DNA of 50,335 bases from Ignavibacteria bacterium CG2_30_36_16. GTDB taxonomy: Bacteria; Bacteroidota; Ignavibacteria; Ignavibacteriales; Ignavibacteriaceae. The notes under the pieces were generated by a model. That model did no database searches, was not told where the DNA came from, and saw only the letters and a program-made list of their open reading frames with translations. The stretch covers positions 1 through 50,335 of the forward strand of contig MNYQ01000211.1 of NCBI GenBank assembly GCA_001873185.1. Reading direction: 5' to 3'. Made by a program: the position numbers and the translations under genes. Below, piece after piece: positions 10,889 through 21,772 of the stretch (position 1 is its first letter; every line of letters starts with the position of its first letter).

Positions 10889-12422
10889 AAAACCTTGTAG
10901 TCATTTTTAATTCCATCCCCGAAAATTCAGGTTCGTAACGGCAGATGCCTCCAATGCAGATGTTGCCTGCCTGTCTTGTTCCGAATAATATGCTAAAATC
11001 AGTATGAGACCAAAACTTGTAACCGATTTGCAAAAAACTCCACACTTTCCTAACTATCCTATCAGTCTGCGGTTCCCTGCTTTGTAATTCGGTAACAACA
11101 GAAATGCTTAAATTAGGCGAACGAAGATATTCAAGCATAACAACGTCATCATAGTAATTTTCCGTTGTTGTTCTGTTTGTTACCTGCTGATGTTCAAGGA
11201 TTAAACGAAGAGTGTTTATATCATCAAAATAAAATCTGTTGTCTAAAATCGGTGTTATACTTTTAGTGTTTGCATCAAGTTCTTCATAATAAGCAAAGCC
11301 GGCGATGGTTTGAAATTCATCATTCCAGGTTTGCTGCGCCTGCAGATAAAATTCTTGAAGTTGTGGTCTTACAGAATTATTAATTCCAATCGACCGCTGG
11401 TACAACGAAGATGGCGGGAGAGTTTTTGTTAATCCATAATTGGCGGTCAAGTAAGTATCATCACTTAAACCGTAATTTAATTCTACTTGAAATCCCTGTT
11501 CATTATTTGAGTTTAGAGGTGATGGATGGCGGTTCAGCAGAATATAAGCATATTCTTTTCTCACAGCGGGAGGAGTGTTATAAAAAATTGTTCCGTCGTT
11601 CGATGTGAAACTAAAGTTATCGTAATATTTATATTCTACAAGACCCGCAAGATTACCGAAATAAAAATTTGTTCCGCCGTAAAAAGCTTTGCCGGCAAAC
11701 TTTTCTTTGTTCTTAAATTTTTTTTCTTTGATGTCATCGTTTAATCGAACTCCGTACTCGCCGTAGAAATCAAAATTCCAAAAGTTAGGTTGAATACGAA
11801 TTGAGAGGAGACTATTTCTCGCAGCGCCATCAGCATCCGGCTGATTTGAGGCGATAGACGCGCCCAATCTTATATTTTTTATAAGATGGTAATCAATATC
11901 GGCAGCGTGAATTATATCTTTTCTTTCGGCCTGTGAATTTTCCGCCATTCCTGTTAATGCAGTTAAGGTTAAGCCTTTGTATCTTCCAAGAAATTTTACG
12001 CCGAGCAAATTATTATCTACGCGAATAAACCGGTCTTCATAACTTTTTAATAACAATCCTCTTCCGAAGAGGGCATAATAATTTCCCACGGTTATTTCAC
12101 CGCTGGTTTCTGTATCTCCAAATTCAGCTTTAAGATATTTATAGTCAATTCCGGCAAATTTTTCTTTGCCACGGCTGATTGAGGGATCTGGATCGTTTGG
12201 TTGAAATAGATCGAACCGGACACCCGCGCTAAAAATACTTTTACGATAATCTACGTTCAACCAATTTTCAAAAATTTCTCTTTTGAGTTTTATGTCGTAA
12301 GAGTATTCGAGCTGATTTGAGAATCCCAAACCTGCAGGCATAAACTGATCATCTTCTGTCTGCGGGAAAGATGACGCTGCCATTGCAGTTATAATAAAAA
12401 ACAGATAAAATAATTTCCGCAT
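10887..12422 (-). CDS. Putative outer-membrane beta-barrel protein (DUF6029-like)
   Basis: Signal peptide (MRKLFYLFFIITAMAASSFPQ), alternating amphipathic beta strands, C-terminal aromatic F. Confidence 0.65.
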   Translation of the reverse strand: MRKLFYLFFIITAMAASSFPQTEDDQFMPAGLGFSNQLEYSYDIKLKREIFENWLNVDYRKSIFSAGVRFDLFQPNDPDPSISRGKEKFAGIDYKYLKAEFGDTETSGEITVGNYYALFGRGLLLKSYEDRFIRVDNNLLGVKFLGRYKGLTLTALTGMAENSQAERKDIIHAADIDYHLIKNIRLGASIASNQPDADGAARNSLLSIRIQPNFWNFDFYGEYGVRLNDDIKEKKFKNKEKFAGKAFYGGTNFYFGNLAGLVEYKYYDNFSFTSNDGTIFYNTPPAVRKEYAYILLNRHPSPLNSNNEQGFQVELNYGLSDDTYLTANYGLTKTLPPSSLYQRSIGINNSVRPQLQEFYLQAQQTWNDEFQTIAGFAYYEELDANTKSITPILDNRFYFDDINTLRLILEHQQVTNRTTTENYYDDVVMLEYLRSPNLSISVVTELQSREPQTDRIVRKVWSFLQIGYKFWSHTDFSILFGTRQAGNICIGGICRYEPEFSGMELKMTTRF

Positions 12423-12439
12423 ATTTTTACAGGGTTAAA

Positions 12440-12952
12440 TTAATTTTGTAGCAGCCGGTCTAATTTTTCCCGAACTTTTATTTCGTCGCCTTTTATAAAA
12501 CCGGTATGAGAGTAAACAATATTCCCGTGAATATCAATAATGATAGAATACGGAACCGACGAGGCATAATATTTACGCGCTGCTTCCTGATTAGTGTCGA
12601 GCAAGACGATAAAATCATTATAACCTTTTGATTTGATGTAAGGTTTTATTTTTGATACGCTCTTTTCATTGTCGGTCGAAACAGCCACAACTTTTACTCC
12701 TTTATCCTCATAATCTTTTAATATCTTTTTATATTCCGCCAGCTCTTCAGCGCATGGTTTGCACCAGGTTGCCCAGAAGCTAACTATAACCGGCGCTTTA
12801 CCAATGATGCTGTTTAACGAAACAAGATTTCCGTTTAAGTCTTCAAGCCGGAAGCCTGGTGCTCTCTTACCAGATAATGTTTCTTCATTCTGACCAAAAA
12901 TAAAACTTGAAACTGTGATTACAAGAAGTATAAATAGAAATTTTCTCATCAT
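12440..12952 (-). CDS. TlpA-like thioredoxin-fold periplasmic protein
   Basis: Signal peptide; VSFWATWCKPCAEEL redox motif. Confidence 0.9.
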   Translation of the reverse strand: MMRKFLFILLVITVSSFIFGQNEETLSGKRAPGFRLEDLNGNLVSLNSIIGKAPVIVSFWATWCKPCAEELAEYKKILKDYEDKGVKVVAVSTDNEKSVSKIKPYIKSKGYNDFIVLLDTNQEAARKYYASSVPYSIIIDIHGNIVYSHTGFIKGDEIKVREKLDRLLQN

Positions 12953-12966
12953 TTTTCCTTTAAATA

Positions 12967-13959
12967 TTACTGCACTGTTGTTGCAGCTTGTAAAACTTCC
13001 TTTGTCTGAACATTTTGTATAAAAACTACAACATTAATTTCGGAACTCCGCCATGCTGAATTTAAAATTGTTTGGAAATTAAAATTATTAGCCGCCATTA
13101 GATTTATTTGAGCTAAGGAAGTACCCCCGTTATTAGGCAGCATTCGCCGCATAACATTGTAAAATATTGTTTCACCGTTTGAGCCGGGCGGCACAGCAAA
13201 CTCAATTTTAGATTCGATAACAACAACTTGAAGAACAAGATTATCGGTCATTATCGAAACATCAATTGGGGTAACTATGACTTCGACGTCAAGATTTGAA
13301 CCGGCAATATTTTTACTCACCGTTAAACCGAATACAGTAGTTTGTTCTAATCGTGCATCAATTTTTTCTTTAATTGAAATTGAATCGGTAGCTGATGGTT
13401 TTTCTATTCCATCTATAAAAATTGATGGAGCGCTAAACACTTTATAATAATTAATTCTTGAGTTCGCATCCTGCATATTTGCATTAAAAAAAGGATCGTT
13501 AGGCGATGGAAAATTTGTTGGGAATTTTACGGCAACCAATTTATTTACGCCGTAAGTAGTATGCACCAATTGCTCTATTATTTGGTTTGAAGTTACACAT
13601 GGCGTGCAGCTGACGTTTGCAAAATCCTCGAGAAGCACAACTTTGGAAGCGGAAACTTGCTGAAGCGTTAGAATAACTGTTTGAACGGAATCTTTATTTA
13701 CGGTAACCATAAAAGTTTGTGCGGCATAATTCTCTTTTTCAAGTTTTATTATATGCCCGCCAACCGATGCTGTAATAGTATCCGGAGTAAATTTGCCGGT
13801 GGAAGTATTATCTAAAAATATTTTTGCGCTGTCTATATTTGAAGAAACATAAACCTTGCCGTATTCTATTACTTCTTCAAAAACAAGAGGCGGACTTGTC
13901 TTACACCCCGCCAAATACAAAACCAACAATATGAACAAAATAATTTTTTTAATTCTCAT
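12967..13959 (-). CDS. PEGA-domain / Omp28-related lipoprotein
   Basis: Lipobox LVLYLAGCK; PEGA-like GKVYVSSNIDSAKIFLDNTSTGKFTPDTI…HIIKLEKENY; Omp28-like LLEDFANVSCTPCV. Confidence 0.75.
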   Translation of the reverse strand: MRIKKIILFILLVLYLAGCKTSPPLVFEEVIEYGKVYVSSNIDSAKIFLDNTSTGKFTPDTITASVGGHIIKLEKENYAAQTFMVTVNKDSVQTVILTLQQVSASKVVLLEDFANVSCTPCVTSNQIIEQLVHTTYGVNKLVAVKFPTNFPSPNDPFFNANMQDANSRINYYKVFSAPSIFIDGIEKPSATDSISIKEKIDARLEQTTVFGLTVSKNIAGSNLDVEVIVTPIDVSIMTDNLVLQVVVIESKIEFAVPPGSNGETIFYNVMRRMLPNNGGTSLAQINLMAANNFNFQTILNSAWRSSEINVVVFIQNVQTKEVLQAATTVQ

Positions 13960-14075
13960 AACTATAATTATAAATTTTATTTAGATGTCATTTTAAAAGT
14001 TTTGTTTTTGATATTTCACACTCTAAATAAAAATCAAATCTAAAACTTTATAACACCATTTTTAAGCAGCCCCAA

Positions 14076-15404
14076 TTATTTTAAAAAGCTCATCTTTCTT
14101 ACTGCGCTAAAACTGCCTGCCCGAAACTTATATACATAAATGCCCGAAGCCAAATCAACCGCATTAAAGTTTATATTGTATGTGCCCGGCTCTTTAACTT
14201 CATTTACAAGCGAAGCCACTTTACTACCAAGCATATCATAAACTTCTAGAGTAACAAAAGTTTTTGAAGCCACCGTAAATTCAATTGTTGAAGACGGATT
14301 AAATGGATTCGGGAAGTTCTGCGAGAGAGAAAAATTCAAAGGGATGTCATATAACACATTAATTGAATTGCTGTAATCAAATTCTCCATTCAAATCTATT
14401 TGTTTTAGGCGATAGAAATAATTACACTTTCTATCATCACTTATTTTGTCCGAAAATCTGTAAAGTTTTTTTTCGGTAGTTGTTCCTGCCCCTTTAATAA
14501 AACCGCATTGGTTAAAATTTATACCGTCTAATGAACGTTCAACTTCAAAACCAAAATTATTCATCTCCGAAGCCGTTGCCCAATTTAAAACAATTTCACC
14601 GCGAATTGTTTCTGCTGTAAATGAGGTTAACTCCACCGGCAAAACTGTTCCTATTAATGTCCATTTTTCTGCCTGTGCAATTTGTCCTGTATTGTAAGTA
14701 TGATCTTCTTTGTAAACGAAAACAGCGAGATGGGCTTCGCTGGCAACGACACTGGTTGAAATTGAATAAGTAAACTGCTTTGTAATTGTTACTCCTTGAT
14801 TCCATGCGGCGGTATTTAAAGTGTCTCCGCGCGCGTCGTTCAATATTCCTCGGACAACATGGTTATGATTGTAATTTGTGCCCCCCGTGCAGGAGCTGTT
14901 TCCGGTCTGGCTATACTTAAGATTGTCTTCTGTAATAACTATGTTTACAAAATGAATCCCGGAGAGGTTTTCGAGAGCTGTTGCAAATACAGTTAAGTTC
15001 AGTTCCCGCGTGGTTTCATTATAAGTTTTGTTGATCATAATTTCAACTGTTGCAGGGACGTTTTGTCTCGCTTGTACGGTGCTCTTCCACGCACTTCTCG
15101 AAATTGGAGGCGATGTCCTGTCAACAATTCCGGTTGGGTAGCTAGAAAATCCTAAAAGTGATATGATGTTGTTACCCTGAAAATTTCTATACGGATCGTT
15201 GCTGTTTGAAGGTCCGTGATAACCAATTACTATCGTATTGGGCATAGCCGGTAAAATTTCATTTGCGATAATACTATGTCCGCAAGGACACCATTGACAC
15301 CATGTGCCGGTTACGTACTCAAGCAACGGATTACGTTGAACCTGTGCAGTAGAAAACGAATGAGCAAAAACAAAAACTAATACTGCAATAATTAACCTAG
15401 ACAT
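14076..15404 (-). CDS. Omp28-related secreted protein with T9SS type A C-terminal sorting domain (start reassigned from ORF-track 15503)
   Basis: Start at MSRLIIAVLVFVFAHSFSTAQ with RBS gggagg; YVTGTWCQWCPCG; C-terminus FSLSQNFPNPFNPSSTIEF…GIYVYKFRAGSFSAVRKMSFLK. Confidence 0.82.
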   Translation of the reverse strand: MSRLIIAVLVFVFAHSFSTAQVQRNPLLEYVTGTWCQWCPCGHSIIANEILPAMPNTIVIGYHGPSNSNDPYRNFQGNNIISLLGFSSYPTGIVDRTSPPISRSAWKSTVQARQNVPATVEIMINKTYNETTRELNLTVFATALENLSGIHFVNIVITEDNLKYSQTGNSSCTGGTNYNHNHVVRGILNDARGDTLNTAAWNQGVTITKQFTYSISTSVVASEAHLAVFVYKEDHTYNTGQIAQAEKWTLIGTVLPVELTSFTAETIRGEIVLNWATASEMNNFGFEVERSLDGINFNQCGFIKGAGTTTEKKLYRFSDKISDDRKCNYFYRLKQIDLNGEFDYSNSINVLYDIPLNFSLSQNFPNPFNPSSTIEFTVASKTFVTLEVYDMLGSKVASLVNEVKEPGTYNINFNAVDLASGIYVYKFRAGSFSAVRKMSFLK

Positions 15405-15727
15405 AAAACCTCCCGATTTTGAAATTAATTCAAAAAAAAGGCGCAAAAAAGTTTTACGATTTGCAAACCTCTCATGATTTTTAAAAATACTGTCATGTTT
15501 CATTGAAAATTAAATATTAAATGAAACAAATCAAAAATTAAAATTTTCTAATATATGACGAAATATTATACTCAATCATCCGTTAGTGAACGGACAAATT
15601 CTGCCTAAAGTTAGTTGATAATTCAATGTTTTAAGATCACTTGTATTCATAATCGGAAAAAAAATGCGATAATAAACGGAGAAGAAATTAGTTTAATGAA
15701 CTTTAATGAAGAGATTACGAAGAACAA

Positions 15728-16606
15728 ATGAATCTTGAAAGCGAAATAATTGATTTTAAAAGAGAAGCAACTGAAAGAACACTAAGCAGTATTAAAAATT
15801 TACCGTCTATTCCAAAAGTAATTTTTGATGTTACCAAACTGCTAAATACACCCGAACCTTCGGCGTACAGTCTTTCCGAAATTATCATCAAAGATGCAGG
15901 GTTAACTACCAAACTTCTGGCAATTGCTAATTCTCCGCTGTACGGAATAAAAAGGAAAGTCTCCTCGCTCGAATTTGCAATTCTCGTTCTTGGTTTTCAG
16001 GAAATTAAAAATATCGTAACAGCATTATCACTTGCAGATTCGTTCAAAATTTCCGGCGATAAAAATTTCTCGCCATTCGATTTTTGGATTCACTCGATGG
16101 TTACAGGTTCGGCGGCAAAAGGTATATCACAGCATCTTGGATTTGATTTCGGCAGTGACGCTTTTGTAGCAGGAGCTTTGCACGATTTGGGAATTATGGT
16201 AATACATAAATATTTGAACAAACATTTTAATGAAATTGTTGAGTTAACCCGCAATTCAAATATTTCTATTCTGGAAGCCGAACATGAAGTTCTTGGAATG
16301 TCACATCAGGAGATAGGAAAATTTATCGTGGAAAAATGGTCGCTTCCGGTTTTACTCTGCGATACTCTACAATATCATCACGAACCATCAATGGCAAAAG
16401 TTAACAAAGAACTGATCGCAGTAATTCATCTTGTGGATTATATGACACAAAAATTAAACGTCGCCGCATTTTATTGGGATGAGAAATTTGAACTTGATAC
16501 TTCTATTTTACCTCTCCTCAATTTTTCATCGGAAGAAGAATTGGATGCCTTCATAAAAGAGTATAAAGAGATGTTTATCGTTACAGCCGGAGCAATACGC
16601 ATTTAA
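15728..16606 (+). CDS. HDOD-domain signalling protein
   Basis: LPSIPKVIFDVTKLLNTPE…IIIKDAGLTTKLLAIANSPLYG; ALHDLGIMV; QYHHEP. Confidence 0.88.
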   Translation: MNLESEIIDFKREATERTLSSIKNLPSIPKVIFDVTKLLNTPEPSAYSLSEIIIKDAGLTTKLLAIANSPLYGIKRKVSSLEFAILVLGFQEIKNIVTALSLADSFKISGDKNFSPFDFWIHSMVTGSAAKGISQHLGFDFGSDAFVAGALHDLGIMVIHKYLNKHFNEIVELTRNSNISILEAEHEVLGMSHQEIGKFIVEKWSLPVLLCDTLQYHHEPSMAKVNKELIAVIHLVDYMTQKLNVAAFYWDEKFELDTSILPLLNFSSEEELDAFIKEYKEMFIVTAGAIRI

Positions 16607-16751
16607 TTTTGGAATTTTATCCTCAATTTTCTTTTCTCATTCCTATTGATTCTTCAAAAGAATTTTTTATTTTGCGCATCATTTATCCGCTCCTTTAACA
16701 ATAGGGCAGCCGGCTATTTATTTTTTTCAAAATTTAAACAACGGAGTCTAA

Positions 16752-18065
16752 GTGACCGAAACAAGATCATGGAAATTTCCGCAGGCATTTTGGACGGCGA
16801 ATATCGTCGAACTTTTTGAACGAGCAGCATATTACGCTGTTTTTATTGCAATAACCCTTTACCTCTCGCGTGTCGTTGGTTTTGACGATATTGACGCTGC
16901 CTGGATTGGCGGCTTTTTTTCTGCCGGTTTATATTTTCTACCCCCGTTTACCGGCGCATTGGCTGATAAAATTGGTTTCCGCAAAGCGGTAATACTTGCC
17001 TTTTCTTTACTCTCAATCGGGTATTTTTCTTTGGGATTTATGCCATTTAAAATCGTTGTGCTGCCCACACTCGTGGTTTTGATGTTCGGTGGTTCGTTTA
17101 TCAAATCTATTATTACCGGCACGGTTGCTAAAACTACAGATAAAAAAACAAGAGCGCGGGGTTACTCTATTTTTTATGCAATGGTTAACGTAGGCGCTTT
17201 CCTCGGAAAGACATTTGCATACCCGCTTCGTATTGAGTGGGGACTTGTGTCTATTAATTACTATGCTGCTACGATGGCTTTTATTGCTCTCATTGTTGTA
17301 ACTATCTGGTATAAAAATGTAGATATTCACGGCGAAGGAAAATCGCTTGCAGAAGTTTGGGCAGGATTTATAAGGGTTGTAACCAACCTTCGCTTAATTT
17401 TGCTAATTGTTATCGTCACAGGTTTTTGGATTATACAGCATCAGTTGTATGCCACAATGCCTAAATATGTTTTAAGAACCGTAGGCGAACATGCTTCGCC
17501 CGAATGGATTGCAAATGTAAACCCTTTTGTTGTGATGACTACTGTAGTATTCATAACTACTATTATGAGAAAAGTCCGTGCTGTTTCATCAATGTCTGTG
17601 GGAATGTTCCTCATGCCCTTGAGTGCATTGCTAATGGCTTCGAGCGGGATCCTTGAATCATTTGCAGGTAAATCAATTTCCATTTTCGGAATATTTGAAG
17701 CACACCCGGTAACTATAATGATGATAGCAGGAATAGTTGTTCAAGGACTGGCTGAGTGTTTTATTTCACCAAGGTTCCTCGAATATTTTTCACTTCAGGC
17801 TCCTAAAGGTGAAGAAGGACTTTATCTTGGCTTCAGTCATCTTCACTCATTCCTTTCGTCAATTTTGGGATTCGGAATATCCGGTTATCTATTAACGGCA
17901 TATTGCCCCGACCCATTAACACTTACGCCAGAACAAATGCTTACTGCCTATGATCACGCTTATTACATCTGGTATTATTTCGCTGCAATTGGTTTAACCG
18001 CTGCAATAGCGCTACTTATTTATAGGAGGATGTTTGATAATAGAGATAAATTAACAACTCCTTAG
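16752..18065 (+). CDS. MFS transporter (peptide/POT-like)
   Basis: 12-TM-like hydrophobic profile, FWTANIVELFERAAYYAVFIAITLYLS, GALADKIGFRKAVILAF. Confidence 0.75.
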   Translation: MTETRSWKFPQAFWTANIVELFERAAYYAVFIAITLYLSRVVGFDDIDAAWIGGFFSAGLYFLPPFTGALADKIGFRKAVILAFSLLSIGYFSLGFMPFKIVVLPTLVVLMFGGSFIKSIITGTVAKTTDKKTRARGYSIFYAMVNVGAFLGKTFAYPLRIEWGLVSINYYAATMAFIALIVVTIWYKNVDIHGEGKSLAEVWAGFIRVVTNLRLILLIVIVTGFWIIQHQLYATMPKYVLRTVGEHASPEWIANVNPFVVMTTVVFITTIMRKVRAVSSMSVGMFLMPLSALLMASSGILESFAGKSISIFGIFEAHPVTIMMIAGIVVQGLAECFISPRFLEYFSLQAPKGEEGLYLGFSHLHSFLSSILGFGISGYLLTAYCPDPLTLTPEQMLTAYDHAYYIWYYFAAIGLTAAIALLIYRRMFDNRDKLTTP

Positions 18066-18083
18066 CAAAAACAAATTTAGATC

Positions 18084-18114
18084 TTAAAAACGCCTCTTCC
18101 CGGGGCGTTTTTAA
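18084..18114. terminator. Rho-independent terminator
   Basis: ttaaaaacgcc…ggcgtttttaa stem-loop just after the MFS gene. Confidence 0.8.
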
Positions 18115-18175
18115 AAATATTACGGTTATAGTTTTTTTTTGTAATTTTCCGACACACAATTTTACGAAAATTAAT

Positions 18176-21079
18176 ATGCCCTTAAGCTGGAATGAAATAA
18201 AAGACCGTGCTGTAAACTTTTCCAAAGAATGGGATGGTACTTTTAATGAAGATGCTGATGCAAAACCTTTTCTCGAGGCATTCTTTAATATTTTCGGAAT
18301 CAGCAGAAAAAAGGTTGCAACATTTGAGTACCGCGTTAAAAAACTTGACGAACATGACGGCTACATTGACCTTCTCTGGAAAGGGACCATGCTGGTTGAG
18401 ATGAAAAGCCGGGGAAAAGATTTAACCAAAGCATACCAACAAGCCATTGATTATCTACAAAAACTTCCACAACACGAACTGCCGCGATACATTCTTGTTT
18501 CAGACTTTGAGTTATTCTACCTTTATGATCTTGAAGAAGATTCACATTCAGAATTCAAGTTTTCTGAATTCGTAAATAACGTCCAACTTTTCGGTTTCAT
18601 TGCCGGTTATCAGAAACATATTTTTAAAGAGCAGGACCCCGTAAATATTAAAGCCGCAGAATTAATGGGTAGGTTTCATGATAAACTAAAAGCAGTTGGT
18701 TATGAGGGACACTCATTAGAAATTTATCTTGTGCGGTTACTGTTTTGTTTGTTCGCAGATGATACTACAATCTTTGAGAGAGATATTTTTGTTGACTTTA
18801 TTACACAACGAACCAATGAAGATGGGAGCGATCTTGCTTCGCGGTTGAGTGAATTATTCTTTGTGCTCAATACTTCAAGAGAGAAGCGGCTTAAAAATAT
18901 AGACGAACAACTTAATTCTTTCCCTTATGTAAACGGTAAACTATTTCAAGAGGCATTGCCAATAGCTGCATTTGATAGCGGTATGCGTAAGATACTTTTA
19001 GAATGTTGTACTTTGGATTGGGGCAAGATTTCGCCCGCAATATTTGGATCAATGTTTCAAAGTGTTAAGAATCCAATTGAACGTAGAAACCTCGGCGCTC
19101 ACTACACAAGTGAAAAGAACATACTAAAACTCATCAAACCGTTATTCCTGGATGCACTTTGGAAAGAATTTGAAACGGTTAAGGAGAACAAGAACCGGCT
19201 TATTGAATTCCACAAAAAGATTAGTAAACTCAAATTCCTTGATCCAGCATGCGGTTGCGGGAATTTTCTTGTTATTACTTATAGAGAGCTGCGTTTGTTA
19301 GAGATAGCAATTTTACGTCTCCTTTATAAATCCGGGCATGGCTTTTTGGATATAAAGGACATCATCCTGCTCGACGTTGATATGATGTATGGAATTGAAT
19401 GCGAAGAATTTCCGGCGCGTATTGCCGAAGTTGCAATGTGGTTAATAGACCACCAGATGAATATGGCAATCAGCAGTGAGTTTGGACAATACTTTGTGCG
19501 TCTGCCTTTGAAGAAAGCCGCTACTATAGTGCATGGAAATGCTTTAAAAACCGATTGGCAAAGCTTATTGATTCCGGTTAATACAATAGATGTTTATGCA
19601 AAACATACTAACATTTATTTAGTTGAAGAACCGCATGAAAAATTTAAGACAGTAAATGTTCAGACAGAAACTTTTGAGATCCATAAGGGGGAACAGCCGC
19701 AAGACAAAGAAGAAATAAAGTTTGATTATATACTCGGCAACCCGCCGTTCATCGGAAAGCAAATGCAAAACGCTGAGCAAAAATCAGATTTAGATAAAAT
19801 ATTTTATTCGGTAAATGGTGCCGGAGTTTTGGACTATGTTACGGCGTGGTATGTTAAAGCAGCTCAATACATGCAAAGTACAAAAACAAAAACCGCTTTT
19901 GTTTCTACAAATTCAATTGCGCAGGGAGAACAGACCGGAATATTGTGGAATTTACTTTTTAATGTGTATAACATCAAAATTCATTTTGCTCATCGAATGT
20001 TTAAATGGAGCAACGAAGCACGTGGAAATGCCCTCGTGTATGTTGTAATTATCGGATTTGCAAATTATGATACTAATGATAAAAAAATATTTGAGTATAA
20101 AGATATTAAAGGGGAACCTTTCGAATTAAAAGTAAAAAACATCAATCCTTATTTAGTGGAAGGAAAAGACATTGTTATTCTAAAGAGAAGAACCCAAATA
20201 TCAAATGTTCCCGAAATCTCATTTGGAAGCATGCCAAACGATGGCGGTAATTTCCTTTTAACTGATGAAGAAAAAAAAGCATTTTTAAAGCTTGAACCGT
20301 TGGCGAAAAAGTTAATTAAACCTTTAGTTAGCGCACATGAATTTTTGAATGGTAAAAATCGTTGGTGTTTATGGCTAAAAGATGCTGACCCAACTGAACT
20401 AAGGGAACTTAAAGAAGTAACAAAACGAATTGCCGCTGTTAAAAAATTAAGAGAAGAAAGTTCAAGAGAAACGACTAAAAAACTTGCTTCATATCCCTCT
20501 TTGTTTGGTGAAATTCGTCAGCCAAACTTTAAGTATATACTTATACCACGCCATTCATCTGAGGTTAGAAAATATATTCCAATGGGATTTTTCAGACCCC
20601 ATTTTATTGCTAGTGATAGTTGTTTGACTATTGATAAAGCCACATTATTTCACTTAGGCGTATTACAATCGCAAATGCACATGGCATGGGTTAGCCATGT
20701 TTGTGGAAGACTTGGAATTAGTTTCAGATATTCTAATGAAATAGTTTACAACAACTTCCCCTGGCCTGAAAATCCAAATAAGAAACAAATCAAAGCAATT
20801 GAAGCAGCAGCGCAAAAAGTTTTAGATGCAAGAGAGGAATTCCCAAGCAGTTCTTTAGCGGATATGTACGACCCACTCTCAATGCCTTCAGTATTATTTA
20901 AAGCACATAACGAACTCGACAAAGCCGTTGATCTGGCTTATCGTCCTCAGCCATTCACCACCGAAGCCAGGCGTATGGGATTTCTTTTTGAACTTTATGA
21001 AAAGTACACTCAGCCTTTGGGATTAACAAGCAGCACAAGAATTAAAAGAACAAAAATTAAAAAAACACTGCAAGTATAA
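18176..21079 (+). CDS. MmeI-like single-polypeptide type IIL (IIG) restriction-modification enzyme
   Basis: N-terminal D…EXK nuclease motif (HDGYIDLLWKGTMLVEMKSRGK), methyltransferase motif I FLDPACGCGNFLV, motif IV ILGNPPFIGKQMQ, C-terminal target-recognition region. Confidence 0.88.
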   Translation: MPLSWNEIKDRAVNFSKEWDGTFNEDADAKPFLEAFFNIFGISRKKVATFEYRVKKLDEHDGYIDLLWKGTMLVEMKSRGKDLTKAYQQAIDYLQKLPQHELPRYILVSDFELFYLYDLEEDSHSEFKFSEFVNNVQLFGFIAGYQKHIFKEQDPVNIKAAELMGRFHDKLKAVGYEGHSLEIYLVRLLFCLFADDTTIFERDIFVDFITQRTNEDGSDLASRLSELFFVLNTSREKRLKNIDEQLNSFPYVNGKLFQEALPIAAFDSGMRKILLECCTLDWGKISPAIFGSMFQSVKNPIERRNLGAHYTSEKNILKLIKPLFLDALWKEFETVKENKNRLIEFHKKISKLKFLDPACGCGNFLVITYRELRLLEIAILRLLYKSGHGFLDIKDIILLDVDMMYGIECEEFPARIAEVAMWLIDHQMNMAISSEFGQYFVRLPLKKAATIVHGNALKTDWQSLLIPVNTIDVYAKHTNIYLVEEPHEKFKTVNVQTETFEIHKGEQPQDKEEIKFDYILGNPPFIGKQMQNAEQKSDLDKIFYSVNGAGVLDYVTAWYVKAAQYMQSTKTKTAFVSTNSIAQGEQTGILWNLLFNVYNIKIHFAHRMFKWSNEARGNALVYVVIIGFANYDTNDKKIFEYKDIKGEPFELKVKNINPYLVEGKDIVILKRRTQISNVPEISFGSMPNDGGNFLLTDEEKKAFLKLEPLAKKLIKPLVSAHEFLNGKNRWCLWLKDADPTELRELKEVTKRIAAVKKLREESSRETTKKLASYPSLFGEIRQPNFKYILIPRHSSEVRKYIPMGFFRPHFIASDSCLTIDKATLFHLGVLQSQMHMAWVSHVCGRLGISFRYSNEIVYNNFPWPENPNKKQIKAIEAAAQKVLDAREEFPSSSLADMYDPLSMPSVLFKAHNELDKAVDLAYRPQPFTTEARRMGFLFELYEKYTQPLGLTSSTRIKRTKIKKTLQV

Positions 21080-21100
21080 AACTGTGGCGGTTATAAATAA

Positions 21101-21130
21101 AAAATGCCGCCCACATTAATGGGCAGCATT
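21101..21130. terminator. Bidirectional terminator
   Basis: aaatgccgccca/tgggcagcattt hairpin between convergent genes. Confidence 0.75.
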
Positions 21131-21151
21131 TTCAAATGAAAATTGTGAAAC

Positions 21152-21766
21152 TTATTTCGGTCTTTTTTCTAAATTCACTTCTTCAATAATTACATCCTTT
21201 ACGGGTTTGTCCATAGCGCCGGTTTGCACTTTGCTGATTGCATAAACTACATCCATACCGTTGATAACTTTTCCAAATATAGTATGTTTTCCATCAAGCC
21301 ATGGCGTTGGGATTACAGTTATAAAAAATTGGCTTCCGTTTGTGTTCGGTCCGGCATTTGCCATAGATAGTACGCCGGGTTCACTATGTTTTAATTCTGA
21401 AACAAATTCATCGCTAAATTTTTTGCCCCACAAACTCTCGCCGCCGCGTCCCGTACCTGTCGGATCGCCGCCCTGGATCATAAAATTAGGAATTACCCTG
21501 TGAAAAATTACTCCGTTGTAATATCCTTTTTTTGCAAGACCCGAAAAATTTTCAACAGTTTTTGGAGTTTGTTTTTCAAACAACTCAATTTCCACTGTGC
21601 CCATATTAGTTTTCATTACGGCAACAAGCATCGAATCTTCCACTTCACTCATAACATCTTTCTCCGGTTTGTTTATTAATGTTTCATTTTCTTTATTCTG
21701 TGCCTGGCATCCAAAGAACAGCCCGAACAATAAAAAAGAAAAAAATAAATTTTTCATTATCATCAT
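21152..21766 (-). CDS. Peptidyl-prolyl cis-trans isomerase, cyclophilin type (lipoprotein)
   Basis: [50 protein letters not shown] lipobox. Confidence 0.95.
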   Translation of the reverse strand: MMIMKNLFFSFLLFGLFFGCQAQNKENETLINKPEKDVMSEVEDSMLVAVMKTNMGTVEIELFEKQTPKTVENFSGLAKKGYYNGVIFHRVIPNFMIQGGDPTGTGRGGESLWGKKFSDEFVSELKHSEPGVLSMANAGPNTNGSQFFITVIPTPWLDGKHTIFGKVINGMDVVYAISKVQTGAMDKPVKDVIIEEVNLEKRPK

Positions 21767-21772
21767 TTCTCC

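Noticed and set aside
15404-15503. N-terminal extension of the Omp28/T9SS ORF
   Set aside because: Internal Met followed by a clean signal peptide and preceded by a Shine-Dalgarno-like gggagg is the better start.
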